A stretch of DNA of 64,000 nucleotides, from the NCBI RefSeq assembly GCF_011634895.1, contig NZ_SIRR01000025.1, positions 186,001 to 250,000 on the forward strand, in the 5' to 3' direction. This stretch comes from Rheinheimera pleomorphica (GTDB lineage: Bacteria; Pseudomonadota; Gammaproteobacteria; Enterobacterales; Alteromonadaceae). The notes below the pieces were generated by a model, which saw nothing but the letters and a program-made list of their open reading frames with translations, was not told where the DNA came from and did no database searches. The translations under genes and the position numbers were made by a program. Positions 51,934 to 59,904 of the stretch are shown one piece after another (the first letter of the stretch is position 1; the number at the start of each line of letters is the position of its first letter).

Positions 51934-52976
51934 CAGCGTACGCGGATACGGTGGCCGCGGCCGCGGGCTTTTAGCTCACCTATTGGCTGCAGCGCTAAAT
52001 CATACTCTACCGCCAGATGAATAAAAGCCGCTTCGGCGTCAGGGCTAACGGCCACCAACAAGCCGCCGCTGGTTTGCGGATCGCACAGGAGTGCCTGCTG
52101 CTCGCTGCTTAGTGGCGATACCTTGGCACCATAGCTGGCAAAATTGCGGCCACTGCCTCCCGGAATGCAGCCTTTGGCAATATAGTTTGCTACTTCGGGT
52201 AACACCGGCACCGCATGGCTGTCCAGCTCGGCATACAGGCCACTGCCTTCACACATTTCCAGCAAATGACCAAGCAGCCCAAAGCCGGTAACGTCGGTCA
52301 TCGCTGAGATACCCTCAAGCCTGGCAATATCGGCGCCGATCCGGTTCAGCTGCACCATAGTGTCGCGCGCCAGCATTGCATGCTCTGGCAGCAGTTTTTT
52401 CTGCTTTTGTGCCGTGGTTAAAATGCCCACACCGAGCGGTTTGGTTAAATACAGTCGATCACCGGCTTGGGCGGTGTCATTGCGTTTTAGCCGGGTAATA
52501 GCAACCCGGCCATTTACCGACAGGCCAAAAATCGGCTCTGGGGCATCAATGCTGTGGCCACCGGCCAGCACTATGCCAGCCTCTTTACAGGTGTGCCGTG
52601 CCCCTTCAAGCACCTGCTGCGCCAGGTCTGCCGGTAGCTTAGTCACCGGCCAGCCTAAAATGGCTATTGCCAGCATCGGCGTGCCGCCCATCGCATAAAT
52701 GTCACTGATAGCGTTAGTGGCAGCAATGCGGCCAAAATCGAAGGCGTCATCGCAAATCGGCATAAAAAAGTCGGTGGTGCTTAAAAGCGCTGTGCCATCT
52801 CCCAAATCATAGGCGGCGGCATCATCTTTACTGGCATTGCCCACCAGTAATTTACTGTCACTAAATTTAAGCTTAGTTTTTAGAATAGTATCAAGCACTT
52901 GTGGCGATATCTTGCAACCACAACCAGCGCCATGGCTATATTCAGTTAATTTAACAGCAGAAAAGTCCAACATCAT
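51933..52976 (-). CDS. selD: Selenide, water dikinase (selenophosphate synthetase)
   Basis: 347 residues aligning throughout with Escherichia coli Sel[21 protein letters not shown] holds the catalytic Cys and Lys, with ISTTDFF-like [25 protein letters not shown]-type [40 protein letters not shown] and [13 protein letters not shown] following. It makes selenophosphate from selenide and ATP. The enzyme has Cys, not selenocysteine, in the active loop. An ATG-ATG pair at 52976/52973 is preferred to an upstream TTG. Only tRNA selenation (mnmH) is seen here; selA and selB are not in the window. Confidence 0.96.
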   Translation of the reverse strand: MMLDFSAVKLTEYSHGAGCGCKISPQVLDTILKTKLKFSDSKLLVGNASKDDAAAYDLGDGTALLSTTDFFMPICDDAFDFGRIAATNAISDIYAMGGTPMLAIAILGWPVTKLPADLAQQVLEGARHTCKEAGIVLAGGHSIDAPEPIFGLSVNGRVAITRLKRNDTAQAGDRLYLTKPLGVGILTTAQKQKKLLPEHAMLARDTMVQLNRIGADIARLEGISAMTDVTGFGLLGHLLEMCEGSGLYAELDSHAVPVLPEVANYIAKGCIPGGSGRNFASYGAKVSPLSSEQQALLCDPQTSGGLLVAVSPDAEAAFIHLAVEYDLALQPIGELKARGRGHRIRVR

Positions 52977-53020
52977 CAGGCAGGGCAACTAAAAGCGACA
53001 AACATCATGCCAACATAACC

Positions 53021-53056
53021 AAAGCCCTGACAGATCACAAGAGCCGTCAGGGCTTT
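53021..53056 (-). terminator. Terminator of the SIMPL-domain gene
   Basis: An 11-bp perfect stem, AAAGCCCTGAC (53021-53031) with GTCAGGGCTTT (53046-53056), and a 14-base loop, 19 bases past the gene's stop. The minus-strand tail is CTTTGGTT, so it is a moderately strong terminator. Confidence 0.75.
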
Positions 53057-53074
53057 TCACTTAAGTTCAGCGGG

Positions 53075-53800
53075 TTAAGGCGCAATCTGGTAAATCACCT
53101 TTACCGATTTTTCCAGACTGATATGTTTTGGCAACACTAACATGCCGCTGCTTTCGGCCATATCGGCTTTACGCAGCATGCCATAGCTGACAGCGGCGCC
53201 GCTAAAGCCAAAGTCGCCGGCCAGCGAGCCCCAGTCAGCGGTGTCACTGATGGCAAATACTGAGCTGATTTTTACCCCCTGCACCGCCGCCAGCTGCTGC
53301 GCCCGTTGCCGGGCATTTTCGCCAGCCAGCTGGCTTAATTTAAGCTCGTGCTGCTCACGCTTACTGCTGTCAAAGCTGGCTTGAATATTAAAGATCTGCG
53401 GCTGTTTAAACAGGTAATCCATAATGGCAGCATAGTTGGTCAGCTGTTTTAGCGTTAGCGTTACCGGCTGGCTGGCTTCATAGCCGGTAATGGTTCTGTC
53501 ATTATAGTCTTTGTACAGTGCGCTTTTATTTAGCTGAGCCGCTTCAATATCCGCCTCGGTCAGCCCCTGCGTTTGCAAAAACTGCAACAACTGCCGGCTT
53601 TGCTGATATACCGCATTAGTGGCGGCATCGGCTGTTGCCGCGGTGTGGCGGATCACCAGCTGCAACCGGGCTTCATCCGGTGCGACCTCAAGTTTGGCGA
53701 CACCGGTAACATTGATAAACGGAAAATCCGGCAACGGGCTGGCCTGTATGGCGCCGCTAAACGCCAATGCCAGTGCGCTGGTTATCAGAGAAAATTTCAT
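53075..53800 (-). CDS. SIMPL-domain (DUF541) periplasmic protein
   Basis: 241 residues with a signal peptide (LITSALALAFSGAIQASPLP). The SIMPL domain is FPFINVTGVAKLEVAPDEAR followed by LQLVIRHTAATADAATNAVY, and later YEASQPVTLTLKQLTNYAAI. It resembles YggE of Escherichia coli, an oxidative-stress-related periplasmic protein. AAGGAGC precedes the ATG. It is divergent from the M1 aminopeptidase. Confidence 0.88.
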   Translation of the reverse strand: MKFSLITSALALAFSGAIQASPLPDFPFINVTGVAKLEVAPDEARLQLVIRHTAATADAATNAVYQQSRQLLQFLQTQGLTEADIEAAQLNKSALYKDYNDRTITGYEASQPVTLTLKQLTNYAAIMDYLFKQPQIFNIQASFDSSKREQHELKLSQLAGENARQRAQQLAAVQGVKISSVFAISDTADWGSLAGDFGFSGAAVSYGMLRKADMAESSGMLVLPKHISLEKSVKVIYQIAP

Positions 53801-53929
53801 GCTGTGCTCCTTTAGTGTATTACGCGCATTACAACAAAAGCGGCGCGGTTAAATTGTCATTATTTGTAGCGTTGTATTTCAGGCGGTTTTCGCCTTACAC
53901 TGCCTTTTTTCTGCTTTTAAGGAAACCTT

Positions 53930-55774
53930 ATGTCTGTGCGCCTGTTATGCCTGAGCGCGGCTCTGCTGTATGGCAATTCTGCCTTTGCTGCCACTGATGC
54001 CTATACCTATGCAAATTACGATGCGGTTAAGGTAAGCCATCTGCATCTGGATTTAGCGGTTAACTTTACACAAAAGAGTTTAACCGGCTTTGCTGACCTG
54101 AAACTTAACTGGCAGCAGCAGGCTACTGGCCAAAATGACGTCTATCTGGATACACGCGATCTGCTGATTGAGCGTATTTATGCCAAACGCGCTGATGGCC
54201 AGTGGCAAAAAGTGCCCTTTAGCTTAAGCCAGCGTGATGCGGTGCTGGGCAGCAAACTAAGTGTCAGCCCGGGTTTTCAGGCTGACACCCTGCGTATTTA
54301 CTACAGCTCTACCGAACAAGCCTCTGGTTTGCAATGGCTAACGCCGGAGCAAACCGCCGGTAAAACCACGCCCTTTATGTTTAGCCAGAACCAGGCTATT
54401 CACGCCCGTAGCTGGATCCCAATTCAGGACACGCCGGCTGTGCGTATGACGTACAGCGCCCGCATTCAGACACCAGACAATTTGCTCAGCGTGATGAGCG
54501 CCCCTAACGACCCGGCCACAGCGCGCGATGGTGATTATCAGTTTTATATGCCGCAGGCTATACCGGCCTATTTAATTGCTATTGCCGCCGGCGATTTGCA
54601 ATTTAAAGCCATGAGCGAGCAAACCGGCGTTTATGCCGAGCCTTATATTCTGCAGGCCTCGGCAGAAGAATTTGCCAGCACCCAGGCAATGATTGATGCC
54701 ACCGAACAGCTGTACGGCGATTACCGCTGGGGCCGCTATGATTTGCTGATCCTGCCGCCAAGCTTTCCGTTTGGTGGCATGGAAAACCCGGTGCTGAGCT
54801 TTATTACCCCCACTGTTGTGGCTGGTGATGGCAGCCTGGTAAACCTGATTGCTCACGAGCTGGCGCATTCCTGGTCGGGTAACCTGGTAACCAACGCCAG
54901 CTGGCGCGACTTATGGCTGAATGAAGGTTTTACTTCTTATGTCGAAAACCGCATTATGGAGCAGGTATTTGGTACCGACCGTGCCGTGATGGAGCAAGCA
55001 TTATCGGTGCAGGGCTTAAAAGATGAACTTACAGAGCTAAGTGCCAATGACAGCATTTTGCATATCGATTTACAAGGCCGCGACCCGGACGATGCCTTTA
55101 GCGGCGTGCCTTACACCAAGGGCCAGCTGTTTTTAATGTATCTGGAGCAAAAGTTCGGCCGCGATAAGTTCGACCCTTTTGTTAAACAATACTTTGACGA
55201 TCATGCCTTTCAAAGCCTGGATACCGCCGCCTTTATTAACTATCTTGACCGGCAGCTGCTGCAAAAATACCCCGGCATAGTGTCATTGGACGAGGTTAAT
55301 CGCTGGATTTACCAACCCGGCTTACCCGAGGGTACGCCGCAGCCACAATCTGATGCGTTTAATCAGGTACAACAGCAAGCCAGTAGCTGGTTAAGCGGCG
55401 CAGCGACCTTAGATAGCCTGCCAACCAGCAACTGGACAGTGCATGAATGGCTGTATTTTATTAATAATTTACCGCTTAGCATTACGCCAGAGCAGCTGGC
55501 CGAACTGGATGCCGGCTTTAACCTGACGCAGTCAACTAACAGCGAAATTGCCCACGCCTGGTATTTGCTGGCACTGAAAACCGGTTATCAGGAAATCGCA
55601 GCGCCGCTGGAGCAATATCTGATTAACATCGGCCGGCGTAAGCTGATTATTCCGCTGTATAAGCAATTAGCCAGCACACCGGAAGGCCTGGCCTTTGCCC
55701 GTGCCGTTTATGAAAAAGCCCGCCCGGGTTACCACCCGCTGGCGCAGGGCAGCGTTGACGCCTTACTACGCTAG
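53930..55774 (+). CDS. M1-family aminopeptidase (LTA4 hydrolase-like), exported
   Basis: 614 residues with a signal peptide ([18 protein letters not shown]). The peptide-binding GGMEN is at residues 282-286. The zinc site is H309ELAH with the third ligand E332 in [14 protein letters not shown]. The C-terminal helical domain resembles leukotriene A4 hydrolase/aminopeptidase B. It removes N-terminal amino acids from peptides, probably in the periplasm. A good ribosome site (AAGGAAACC) and a strong terminator (55793-55833) make it a single gene. Confidence 0.95.
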   Translation: MSVRLLCLSAALLYGNSAFAATDAYTYANYDAVKVSHLHLDLAVNFTQKSLTGFADLKLNWQQQATGQNDVYLDTRDLLIERIYAKRADGQWQKVPFSLSQRDAVLGSKLSVSPGFQADTLRIYYSSTEQASGLQWLTPEQTAGKTTPFMFSQNQAIHARSWIPIQDTPAVRMTYSARIQTPDNLLSVMSAPNDPATARDGDYQFYMPQAIPAYLIAIAAGDLQFKAMSEQTGVYAEPYILQASAEEFASTQAMIDATEQLYGDYRWGRYDLLILPPSFPFGGMENPVLSFITPTVVAGDGSLVNLIAHELAHSWSGNLVTNASWRDLWLNEGFTSYVENRIMEQVFGTDRAVMEQALSVQGLKDELTELSANDSILHIDLQGRDPDDAFSGVPYTKGQLFLMYLEQKFGRDKFDPFVKQYFDDHAFQSLDTAAFINYLDRQLLQKYPGIVSLDEVNRWIYQPGLPEGTPQPQSDAFNQVQQQASSWLSGAATLDSLPTSNWTVHEWLYFINNLPLSITPEQLAELDAGFNLTQSTNSEIAHAWYLLALKTGYQEIAAPLEQYLINIGRRKLIIPLYKQLASTPEGLAFARAVYEKARPGYHPLAQGSVDALLR

Positions 55775-55792
55775 CCTAAAATGCACTGATCT

Positions 55793-55833
55793 AAAGCCTG
55801 TTGGCAGCGTAAAGGCTGGTAACAGGCTTTTTT
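55793..55833 (+). terminator. Terminator after the M1 aminopeptidase
   Basis: A 10-bp stem, AAAGCCTGTT (55793-55802) with AACAGGCTTT (55821-55830), has an inner CAGC/GCTG pair and a T-run to 55833. It ends 12 bases before the DCC gene. Confidence 0.85.
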
Positions 55834-55844
55834 ATGAGTAAGCA

Positions 55845-56189
55845 ATGCAAAAACTGTTTTATGACGGCAGTTGCCGTTTATGCCAGCGTGAAATCAACTG
55901 GCTGGCGCCTAAACTAACTCCGCATTTAGAGCTTGTAGATATCAGTAATGAGGGCTTTAGCGGTTTTGCCGGTGTGACTAAACAGGCCATGATGCAGCGC
56001 ATTCATCTGTGGCAGCATGATCATTTTTTAATTGGCATTGACGCAACATTACACTACTGGCATCTGGCCGGCCATACCTGGTTAGTCGCCTTTTTGCGCC
56101 TGCCGCCCTGCTACTGGCTGGCACAAAAAGCCTATGCTTATTGGGCAGCAAAACGCACTAACTGTACTAATGGCGATTGCACACTTTAA
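55845..56189 (+). CDS. DCC-family (DUF393) thiol-disulfide oxidoreductase-like protein
   Basis: 114 residues beginning MQKLFYDGSCRLCQREINWL, the DxxCxxC motif (D-G-S-C-R-L-C, residues 7-13) that names the DCC family. A later FLRLPPCYWLAQKAYAYWAA segment and CTNGDCTL tail follow. DCC proteins are small thioredoxin-like enzymes of unknown substrate. First gene of a tight three-gene operon with the 109-residue protein (2-bp gap) and the DUF3429 protein (1-base overlap). Confidence 0.88.
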   Translation: MQKLFYDGSCRLCQREINWLAPKLTPHLELVDISNEGFSGFAGVTKQAMMQRIHLWQHDHFLIGIDATLHYWHLAGHTWLVAFLRLPPCYWLAQKAYAYWAAKRTNCTNGDCTL

Positions 56190-56191
56190 CC

Positions 56192-56521
56192 ATGCGCCGG
56201 CGAACCTTAACCAGACAAAGCGCAGCCACTGATGCGCAGATTTTACGCTTGCATAGCGCGATGGCAGATAAGTTACTGGCGCAGCCAGAGCTGGTAACAC
56301 AGGTATTGCAGACGCTGGAGCAACGTTATCAGGCCGGTATAGTGCGCCATAGCAGCTATATTCACTGGTACAGTATTCTGGATTGTATAAACCAGCCTGA
56401 ATTGTTTAAAGCCGCACTGCTTGATAGCGGCGAACGCATGTGCAAGCTGCGCCGGCGCACGGTGTTAGTCGGTGTGTTAACCGAACAGGAGCGCCAGGCT
56501 ATTTTAATGGAGGGCTTATAA
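56192..56521 (+). CDS. Conserved-looking hypothetical protein (109 aa)
   Basis: Starts at the ATG at 56192, two bases after the DCC stop, and ends in TAATG with the DUF3429 gene. It is a basic, helical protein (LHSAMADKLLAQPELVTQVL, then SSYIHWYSILDCINQPELF) with a C-terminal RRRTVLVGVLTEQERQAIL. It has no signal peptide or membrane segment. I do not recognise the family; the layout implies a functional link with the DCC protein and the DUF3429 protein. Confidence 0.6.
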   Translation: MRRRTLTRQSAATDAQILRLHSAMADKLLAQPELVTQVLQTLEQRYQAGIVRHSSYIHWYSILDCINQPELFKAALLDSGERMCKLRRRTVLVGVLTEQERQAILMEGL

Positions 56522-56964
56522 TGTCACGCTTGTCTGTACTGGGTTATGCCGGCCTCATTCCTTTTATTGCCCTGCCGTTGTTGTACCTGCAACCGTTTTA
56601 TCTCAGTGCAGCAGAAATACCTGAGCTGTACAGCCTGTATAGTGCGCTTATTCTGGGGTTTATGGCCGGCGTATTCTGGCCTGTGCTGCACACTAACAGC
56701 AGCGCAAAAACCGGCCGTTTAGCCATAGCAGCGGTAAGCTTTCCGGTACTGAGTTTTATCGCCTTTTTTACTGCCAGCGAGTACTTTTTACCCGCTCAGG
56801 CGTGTTTATTTATACTGCTGCGCTTAGCCGAGTACCGGCTGGGCATTAACCGTCAGTACAGCATCAGCTACCGCGCCCTGCGTAACCAGCTGACGCTGAT
56901 CGTCAGCGCCAGCCATCTGTTGCTGTATTGGCTTATTCAAAATCCGGCCTTTGCCGGCGGTTAA
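56521..56964 (+). CDS. DUF3429 membrane protein
   Basis: 147 residues with about five hydrophobic segments, starting MSRLSVLGYAGLIPFIALPL. The LYSALILGFMAGVFWPVLHT segment and the AEYRLGINRQYSISYRALRN loop match DUF3429, a widespread family of unknown function in gammaproteobacteria. The ATG overlaps the upstream stop (TAATG). It is the last chromosomal-type gene before the integron-like region. Confidence 0.8.
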   Translation: MSRLSVLGYAGLIPFIALPLLYLQPFYLSAAEIPELYSLYSALILGFMAGVFWPVLHTNSSAKTGRLAIAAVSFPVLSFIAFFTASEYFLPAQACLFILLRLAEYRLGINRQYSISYRALRNQLTLIVSASHLLLYWLIQNPAFAGG

Positions 56965-57203
56965 AACCGGCTTTACCACCCAGGCATATCCGTCCAACAC
57001 GGGTAACAGCCTTTGTCGATTTTTTGCAGCGGTATCAGCAACTGGTTTAACGACGCTAACAAGCACTGAGCAGCAAACACCGGATAGGCACCAGAAAGGC
57101 ATCAAAGCGCGCAACCAAGACTGGAACACCTGTAAATTAATTGTTCCCTAAAATAATAAATTCCATTAGCATTCGTTATACCCAAAATTAAGCGAACCAG
57201 GCC
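56965..57203. other. Gap between the chromosomal operon and the cassette array
   Basis: No gene or clear promoter is visible. A GTTATAC at about 57174-57180 equals the cassette-start heptamer at 57382 and may be the remnant of an older junction. CGCTAAC near 57053-57059 could be half of a decayed recombination site. Confidence 0.35.
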
Positions 57204-57264
57204 GTTCAACAGGCGTTTAGCCGTCACTGAACAACATGCCGGATAAAACGCTAAAGCGTTAAGC
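57204..57264 (+). repeat. attC-like site A
   Basis: R''-type core GTTCAAC (57204-57210), inner AGGCGTTTAGC pairing with GCTAAAGCG, and R'-type core GTTAAGC (57258-57264) fitting GTTRRRY. Length 61 bases. This is the most complete short-form attC in the region. Confidence 0.7.
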
Positions 57265-57280
57265 CTCAAATGGTATCCCG

Positions 57281-57361
57281 ATGGAATTCTTAGAATCATA
57301 CGACGCTATAAGTCAACGTGACCTGGAAAAAGTAAAGGGTGAAGTTTCTGGGACGCGCTAA
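57281..57361 (+). pseudogene. Remnant cassette ORF (26 aa)
   Basis: An ORF of 26 residues (MEFLESYDAISQRDLEKVKG, then EVSGTR) between sites A and B. It looks like the start of a longer cassette protein that has lost its body, since the following site B is only 33 bases. It could also be a genuine small protein. No family was recognised. Confidence 0.4.
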
Positions 57362-57388
57362 CGCGCGCCCCAAATTGAAGCGTTATAC
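57356..57388 (+). repeat. attC-like site B, shortened
   Basis: CGCTAAC (57356-57362) and GTTATAC (57382-57388) with GAAGCGTT pairing AACGC, but without the inner L''/L' segments. It is probably a deletion form. It forms the start of the M23 cassette. Confidence 0.5.
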
Positions 57389-57403
57389 GCCACGGAAAGG
57401 TCA

Positions 57404-57913
57404 GTGAAAAAAGTCAAAATCCTATCCATCTCAGCAATTGTACTAATCATCATTGGACTACTGATTCCTGAGAACATGATTATTCCGGTAAAAAATGCCA
57501 CAGCCAAAGATTGGAACCACAAAACTTTTTGGTTTGAGCCTTGGGGTAGCTCTGGCGTTCATAAAGGAATAGATATATTCGGAAAAAAAGGCACGCCTGT
57601 ACTTTCATCAACTAAAGGGGTTGTTGTTTATACCGGCACTATGGGCAAAGGCGGCAATGTGGTTGCTGTTTTGGGACCTAAATGGCGCATACACTACTAC
57701 GCACATCTAGAAAGTATTTCTGTCTCGGGTGGCGCATTGCTCTGGTCTGGTGCTGTAATTGGTACGCTAGGTGACTCAGGTAATGCTCTTGGTAAACCAC
57801 CCCATATTCACTATTCAATTTTTTCACTTATTCCTATACCTTGGTTAATAACAACTGAAACACAGGGTTGGAAAAAAATGTTCTTCCTAAATCCACATGA
57901 GAAATTAAAGTAA
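57404..57913 (+). CDS. M23-family metallopeptidase-like protein, membrane-anchored (cassette gene)
   Basis: 169 residues from a GTG at 57404 (GGAAAGG upstream). An N-terminal anchor (ILSISAIVLIIIGLLIP) precedes a compact LytM/M23 domain with all expected zinc and catalytic positions: H53-xxx-D57 (VHKGIDIFG), H101 (YYAHLE) and H134-x-H136 (PPHIHYS). M23 enzymes cut peptide cross-links in peptidoglycan or act as regulators of such enzymes. The AT-rich codon use is unlike flanking genes. It lies inside a cassette bounded by sites B and C. Confidence 0.88.
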   Translation: MKKVKILSISAIVLIIIGLLIPENMIIPVKNATAKDWNHKTFWFEPWGSSGVHKGIDIFGKKGTPVLSSTKGVVVYTGTMGKGGNVVAVLGPKWRIHYYAHLESISVSGGALLWSGAVIGTLGDSGNALGKPPHIHYSIFSLIPIPWLITTETQGWKKMFFLNPHEKLK

Positions 57914-57918
57914 GTGGC

Positions 57919-58017
57919 GTATAACAGACCAACGCAATCGGACGCATTTTCGCTGGCTGGCGTCGCTGTGCTCTGTATTTTAGCCAGCTCAATGCGCCGT
58001 TGGTTGGGGCGTTGAGT
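57919..58017 (+). repeat. attC-like site C, long form
   Basis: GTATAAC (57919-57925), ACCAACG pairing with CGTTGGT, inner stem GCTGGCT pairing with AGCCAGC, and core GTTGAGT (58011-58017). 99 bases, similar in plan to Vibrio-type repeats. The opening heptamer is the exact reverse complement of the cassette's first core GTTATAC. Confidence 0.82.
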
Positions 58018-58040
58018 AAGAACAGAGTCAAAATGGAATA

Positions 58041-58355
58041 GTGTCTAAAATGACATTTAACAATGCGATGAAAATACTTGATTCGGCTTATTCAAGTGAC
58101 AAGCGCTCACTGAACAAGCTATTTAGGGATGCCGTTAAAAAAGAGTACGATACAAAGTTATCCGTAAAAGATGCATCACTATACGTAGACAATTATTACA
58201 AAATACTGGACGAGTGCTACCAGATAGTCATTGGGCAATTTAATGACAAAGCCAAACCCGATTTTGACGCTCTTGTGTTCTATAAATATCCTGAAATTTG
58301 CCAAGAATTGAAGAGCAAATGGATACAAAGGTTGTACTTTTCAGTCTTTCGGTAA
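58041..58355 (+). CDS. Unknown cassette protein (104 aa)
   Basis: 104 residues from a GTG at 58041 (GGAATA upstream) or the ATG at 58050. A charged, mainly helical cytoplasmic protein (NAMKILDSAYSSDKRSLNKL; DNYYKILDECYQIVIGQF; YPEICQELKSKWIQRLYFSV). No family was recognised, typical of cassette genes. AT-rich compared with the flanks. Confidence 0.65.
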   Translation: MSKMTFNNAMKILDSAYSSDKRSLNKLFRDAVKKEYDTKLSVKDASLYVDNYYKILDECYQIVIGQFNDKAKPDFDALVFYKYPEICQELKSKWIQRLYFSVFR

Positions 58356-58397
58356 AGCCCCTCTATGGGCATCATACATAGGTAACAAGCTGAATAC

Positions 58398-58470
58398 ACA
58401 TAACACTTCCACCAAGCCGACATCAGGCCGCGATGCGACCTTCCCTGGCTGAGCTTGGCGTGGTGTAACC
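58398..58470 (+). repeat. attC-like site D, degenerate
   Basis: ACATAAC (58398-58404), ACCAAGCC pairing with GCTTGG, and a TGGTGTAACC end instead of a clean GTTRRRY. It resembles an attC with a mutated core. Confidence 0.5.
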
Positions 58471-58482
58471 AAGGAGAATTCG

Positions 58483-59136
58483 ATGAAAGTTTGGCTTTTG
58501 TTCTTGCTCACTGCGTTAATGCCAGTACATGCGAACCCCCTTTATACCGAAGTGCCCGATTCGCCTGAACCGACAAAGATTTACTTAATCTATCTGCATG
58601 GGCGAATCATTGAGAATTTTGGGCCTCGCCCTACCGATCCGCGTTTTGGGCTATATGATTACCCCGCGATACTCGAGACACTTTCATCCCGGGGGGCTGT
58701 AGTCATTTCGGCACAGCGCCCAGCTAAAACCGATATCAATCAATATGCCGGCATTGTTGTCTCTCAAATTGAAAAGTTGATCGAACGCGGCGTTTCGCCC
58801 GACAATATCGTTGTCGTCGGCTTTTCAAAAGGCGGCGGCATTGCAACACGCGTATCCAGTTTTCTACGCCGGCCACAAGTTCGCTTCGTCCTGCTCGCTG
58901 CTTGCCCTGGTGGCTCTGCTGCGCCACACATTAGTCTGACGGGCCAGGTTCTTTCGGTTTATGAGGAAAGCGATACACTAGCTGCCAGTTGCAAGCCTCT
59001 GGCAGAGCAGTCGGAGCAACTGCGATCATTCAAGGAGATCAAAATCTCCACCGGCAAATTGCATGGCGCGTTTTACATGCCGCTTCCGGTTTGGACTAAT
59101 CCAGTACTGGATTGGGTGCAAGGCGTCGGAGGCTAA
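58483..59136 (+). CDS. Secreted alpha/beta hydrolase (cassette gene)
   Basis: 217 residues from an ATG with AAGGAGAATTCG upstream. A signal peptide (MKVWLLFLLTALMPVHANP) precedes a small alpha/beta hydrolase domain: YLIYLHGRII (oxyanion), VVVGFSKGGGIATRV with nucleophile Ser115, an acidic residue in YEESDTL near 161-164, and His194 in KLHGAF. It is likely an esterase-type enzyme in the periplasm. It lies between sites D and E. Confidence 0.82.
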   Translation: MKVWLLFLLTALMPVHANPLYTEVPDSPEPTKIYLIYLHGRIIENFGPRPTDPRFGLYDYPAILETLSSRGAVVISAQRPAKTDINQYAGIVVSQIEKLIERGVSPDNIVVVGFSKGGGIATRVSSFLRRPQVRFVLLAACPGGSAAPHISLTGQVLSVYEESDTLAASCKPLAEQSEQLRSFKEIKISTGKLHGAFYMPLPVWTNPVLDWVQGVGG

Positions 59137-59190
59137 CACTGTATTCAAACCGAAACTGCTGCGCAGGGCGGGTTAATGCAGCGGTTAAAT
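59131..59190 (+). repeat. attC-like site E
   Basis: GGCTAAC (59131-59137), TTCAAACCG pairing with CGGGTTAA, and CAGCGGTTAAAT with core GTTAAAT (59184-59190). 60 bases, overlapping the last codons of the hydrolase gene. Confidence 0.7.
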
Positions 59191-59224
59191 ATCCAGAGAA
59201 GTACTCAGACATTAAGGTGGTTTA

Positions 59225-59842
59225 GTGAAAAAGATGTTTTTAGCGTCATCTTTCGTGGATGTAGCAGATTTATTCGTGAAGTTCGCCGATGAAAAATGTG
59301 CAGGAAAAACGGTCACATTCATACCAACGGCGAGCCTTGTCGAAGAGGTAAAGTTTTATGTGGATGCTGGCAAAAAGGCCCTTGAAGAACGCGGGCTAAT
59401 TGTTGACGAGCTTGAAATTTCGACGGCCACAAAAGAAAAAATAGTAAGTACAATTCAAAAAAATGATTACGTCTATATTACTGGCGGTAACACTTTCTTT
59501 TTGCTTCAAGAGCTGAAAAGAACAGGTGCGGATAAATTAATATCAGAACACATAAACTCAGGAAAAATGTACATTGGAGAGTCTGCCGGTTCCATTGTGC
59601 TTTCGTGCGATATTGAGTATGTAAAAGACATGGATGATTTCACTGCCGCGCCGAATATTGGTACATTTTCAGCATTAAACATGATTGATTTTTATCCGGT
59701 TCCTCATCATACAAACTTTCCATTCAAAGAGGCAGTTCAGAGCATCATCTCTCGTTATGAAGGAAAACTCGATCTTTGCCCAATTAGCAACACTGAAGCC
59801 ATAGTAGTACGCGGCAATAAATTTGAAGTTTGGGCTGGCTAA
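59225..59842 (+). CDS. Peptidase S51 (PepE-like) family protein (cassette gene)
   Basis: 205 residues from a GTG at 59225 with AAGGTGG upstream. The S51 fold is shown by VTFIPTASLVEEVKF, the YITGGNTFFLLQEL segment, and the nucleophile serine in IGESAGSIVL (Ser120), with His161 in FYPVPHHTNF as general base. PepE hydrolyses alpha-aspartyl dipeptides; cassette relatives may differ. AT-rich codon use. Its expected attC at the 3' end is not recognisable; the gap to the MATE gene is only 62 bp. Confidence 0.88.
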   Translation: MKKMFLASSFVDVADLFVKFADEKCAGKTVTFIPTASLVEEVKFYVDAGKKALEERGLIVDELEISTATKEKIVSTIQKNDYVYITGGNTFFLLQELKRTGADKLISEHINSGKMYIGESAGSIVLSCDIEYVKDMDDFTAAPNIGTFSALNMIDFYPVPHHTNFPFKEAVQSIISRYEGKLDLCPISNTEAIVVRGNKFEVWAG

Positions 59843-59904
59843 TTGGCTTAGCCCGCTTGTGTTAGTATGGCCGGCCTTAGTCACTGTTTGATGATAATTA
59901 CGTT

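Larger units (their letters stand above)
57204..59842 (+). mobile_element. Integron gene-cassette array without integrase (CALIN-like)
   Basis: Four small genes plus a remnant, all on the + strand, are separated by five imperfect inverted-repeat segments ending in GTTRRRY-like cores (57204-57264, 57356-57388, 57919-58017, 58398-58470, 59131-59190). The gene at 57404 starts just after GTTATAC and its following site opens with GTATAAC, its exact reverse complement, as expected of a mobile cassette. Base composition and codon use differ between the genes and from their flanks. No integrase gene is present in the window. Confidence 0.72.

Noticed and set aside
51933..52976. Possible selenocysteine codon in selD
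   Set aside because: The active-site loop reads GAGCGCK with ordinary cysteine codons; there is no in-frame TGA, so it is the Cys form.
56965..59904. Integrase gene (intI) or insertion sequence within the cassette region
   Set aside because: No tyrosine-recombinase motifs or transposase frame on either strand; no terminal inverted repeats or target duplications were seen.
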